Under the pieces are notes generated by a model. It ran no database searches. It was given only the letters and a program-made list of their open reading frames with translations, and was not told the DNA's origin. The translations under genes were made by a program, and so were the position numbers. 64,000 nucleotides of DNA from Chromatiaceae bacterium (GTDB taxonomy: Bacteria > Pseudomonadota > Gammaproteobacteria > Chromatiales > Chromatiaceae): contig JAHEJD010000007.1 of the NCBI GenBank assembly GCA_024639005.1, positions 1 to 64,000 on the forward strand, in the 5' to 3' direction. Shown in pieces: positions 63,667 to 64,000 of this stretch (its first letter is position 1; each line of letters starts with the position of its first letter).

Positions 63667-63791
63667 CGCGCTCCTTATCCGAGATGTCTCAACGGCTGGC
63701 CAGAACTCCTCTCTCTAGAGATTGTTCTGCCACTGTTTTCAGTCTAGGGAGTCGCCACTGCGGGAGCCGGTCAGTTTCTCACCACTCGAAT

Positions 63792-63804
63792 GTGAACTAT
63801 TCAC
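63792..63804. promoter_or_regulatory. Crp-like palindrome upstream of the 55-residue gene
   Basis: TGTGAA-CTA-TTCACC, symmetrical as GTGAA-N3-TTCAC at 63792-63804, has the same half-sites and spacing as the second site at 54566. It lies about 130 bases upstream of the 55-residue gene and just after the 3' end of the Crp/Fnr-type gene. An AGTCTA (TAGACT on the minus strand) at 63741-63746 could be a -10 box about 55 bases away. Confidence 0.5.
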
Positions 63805-63820
63805 CTTCGCAGCACCGTAG

Positions 63821-64000
63821 CTACCACTTAGCCGGTAGCTTCCTCTGCACGATGAACCGCTTGCCGGTGTTGGTCAGATAGCCGCCCGTCTTCAGATCTT
63901 TGAGAATCTTGCTGACCATCTCTCGCGACGAGCCAACGCGGTCGGCAATCTGCTGATGGGTCAAAGAGTGGGTAATCAGCTCGCCTTTCTCCTCCTTTGC
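63821..64000 (-). CDS. Crp/Fnr-family regulator, C-terminal HTH (5' end outside window)
   Basis: The last 59 codons of a minus-strand gene that continues beyond the right edge. The visible part is a winged helix-turn-helix of the Crp/Fnr family: LTHQQIADRVGSSREMVSKI is the recognition helix region with the typical S/T-R-E-x-V-S. LKDLKTGGYLTNTGKRFIVQ is the wing. It ends RKLPAKW. SSREMVSKILKDLKTGGYL resembles Crp and Vfr. The N-terminal cyclic-nucleotide-binding part is not visible, so whether it binds cAMP is inferred. The nearby adenylate cyclase makes this attractive. Confidence 0.85.
   Translation of the reverse strand, partial: AKEEKGELITHSLTHQQIADRVGSSREMVSKILKDLKTGGYLTNTGKRFIVQRKLPAKW

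Overview
The window reads as chromosomal DNA of a GC-rich Gram-negative bacterium, most likely a gammaproteobacterium of the Chromatiales type. This is inferred from the gene content: an LpxL-type lipid A acyltransferase, DUF2788 and DUF2189 membrane proteins, KefC with a KefF-like partner, a FrdCAB-type dihaem succinate dehydrogenase/fumarate reductase, and an AMP phosphorylase/PRPP synthetase-like gene pair. I see no rRNA, tRNA, CRISPR array, phage or complete insertion sequence. Both ends cut genes: a glycosyltransferase at the left and a Crp/Fnr-type regulator at the right.

Layout. (1) 1-11 kb: envelope glycan and lipid A genes (GT8-like, ELM1-like, GT25-like, LpxL-like, a methyltransferase). 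This block is eroding: an asparagine synthetase-like gene and an ArnT-like membrane glycosyltransferase carry frameshifts and deletions. A HupE/UreJ-like membrane protein and a divergent DUF4198 protein sit inside it. (2) 11-21 kb, minus strand: an acetolactate synthase-like gene, an aldehyde dehydrogenase missing its catalytic middle, an FMN-binding glutamate-synthase-like gene, a BT1-type transporter, a SulP transporter with a large insertion, and DUF2788/DUF2189 genes. (3) 21-33 kb: the AMP phosphorylase/PRPP synthetase-like pair, a divergent SDR/TetR pair with nearly symmetrical overlapping promoters and palindromic operators, a PLP decarboxylase-like gene, then a minus-strand group of cyclopropane fatty acid synthase, KefF-like, KefC-like and pirin, then an AEC transporter whose stop codon lies inside a 269-bp palindromic element, and a SOUL protein. 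(4) 33-47 kb: an unknown coiled-coil exported protein with a CNT nucleoside transporter, FrdCAB (frdA apparently starting at ATA), DUF599, a Rieske-glutamate-synthase-like fusion, a truncated cation/proton antiporter remnant, MscS, DUF364, and a decaying ABC ATPase/amidase pair. (5) 47-53 kb: two different periplasmic-binding folds fused in one exported protein, followed by a membrane PAS-GGDEF-EAL protein. (6) 53-64 kb: a potassium channel, a vanadium haloperoxidase, a FecR-TPR-beta-barrel outer-membrane protein, a small lipoprotein, a CHASE2 adenylate cyclase, a 55-aa membrane protein and the Crp/Fnr-type regulator.

How they may work together. The last block is the best candidate for an undescribed system. 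A surface protein with FecR, TPR and barrel parts lies next to a periplasm-sensing cAMP-producing cyclase and close to a Crp/Fnr-type regulator. Palindromes of the form GTGAA-N3-TTCAC (or the N2 version) occur upstream of the haloperoxidase and of the 55-aa gene, as a Crp-like regulon would require. The second candidate is the fused binding protein plus GGDEF-EAL pair, which looks like a nutrient-to-c-di-GMP sensor. Functional statements rest on motif recognition by eye. No database search was possible.
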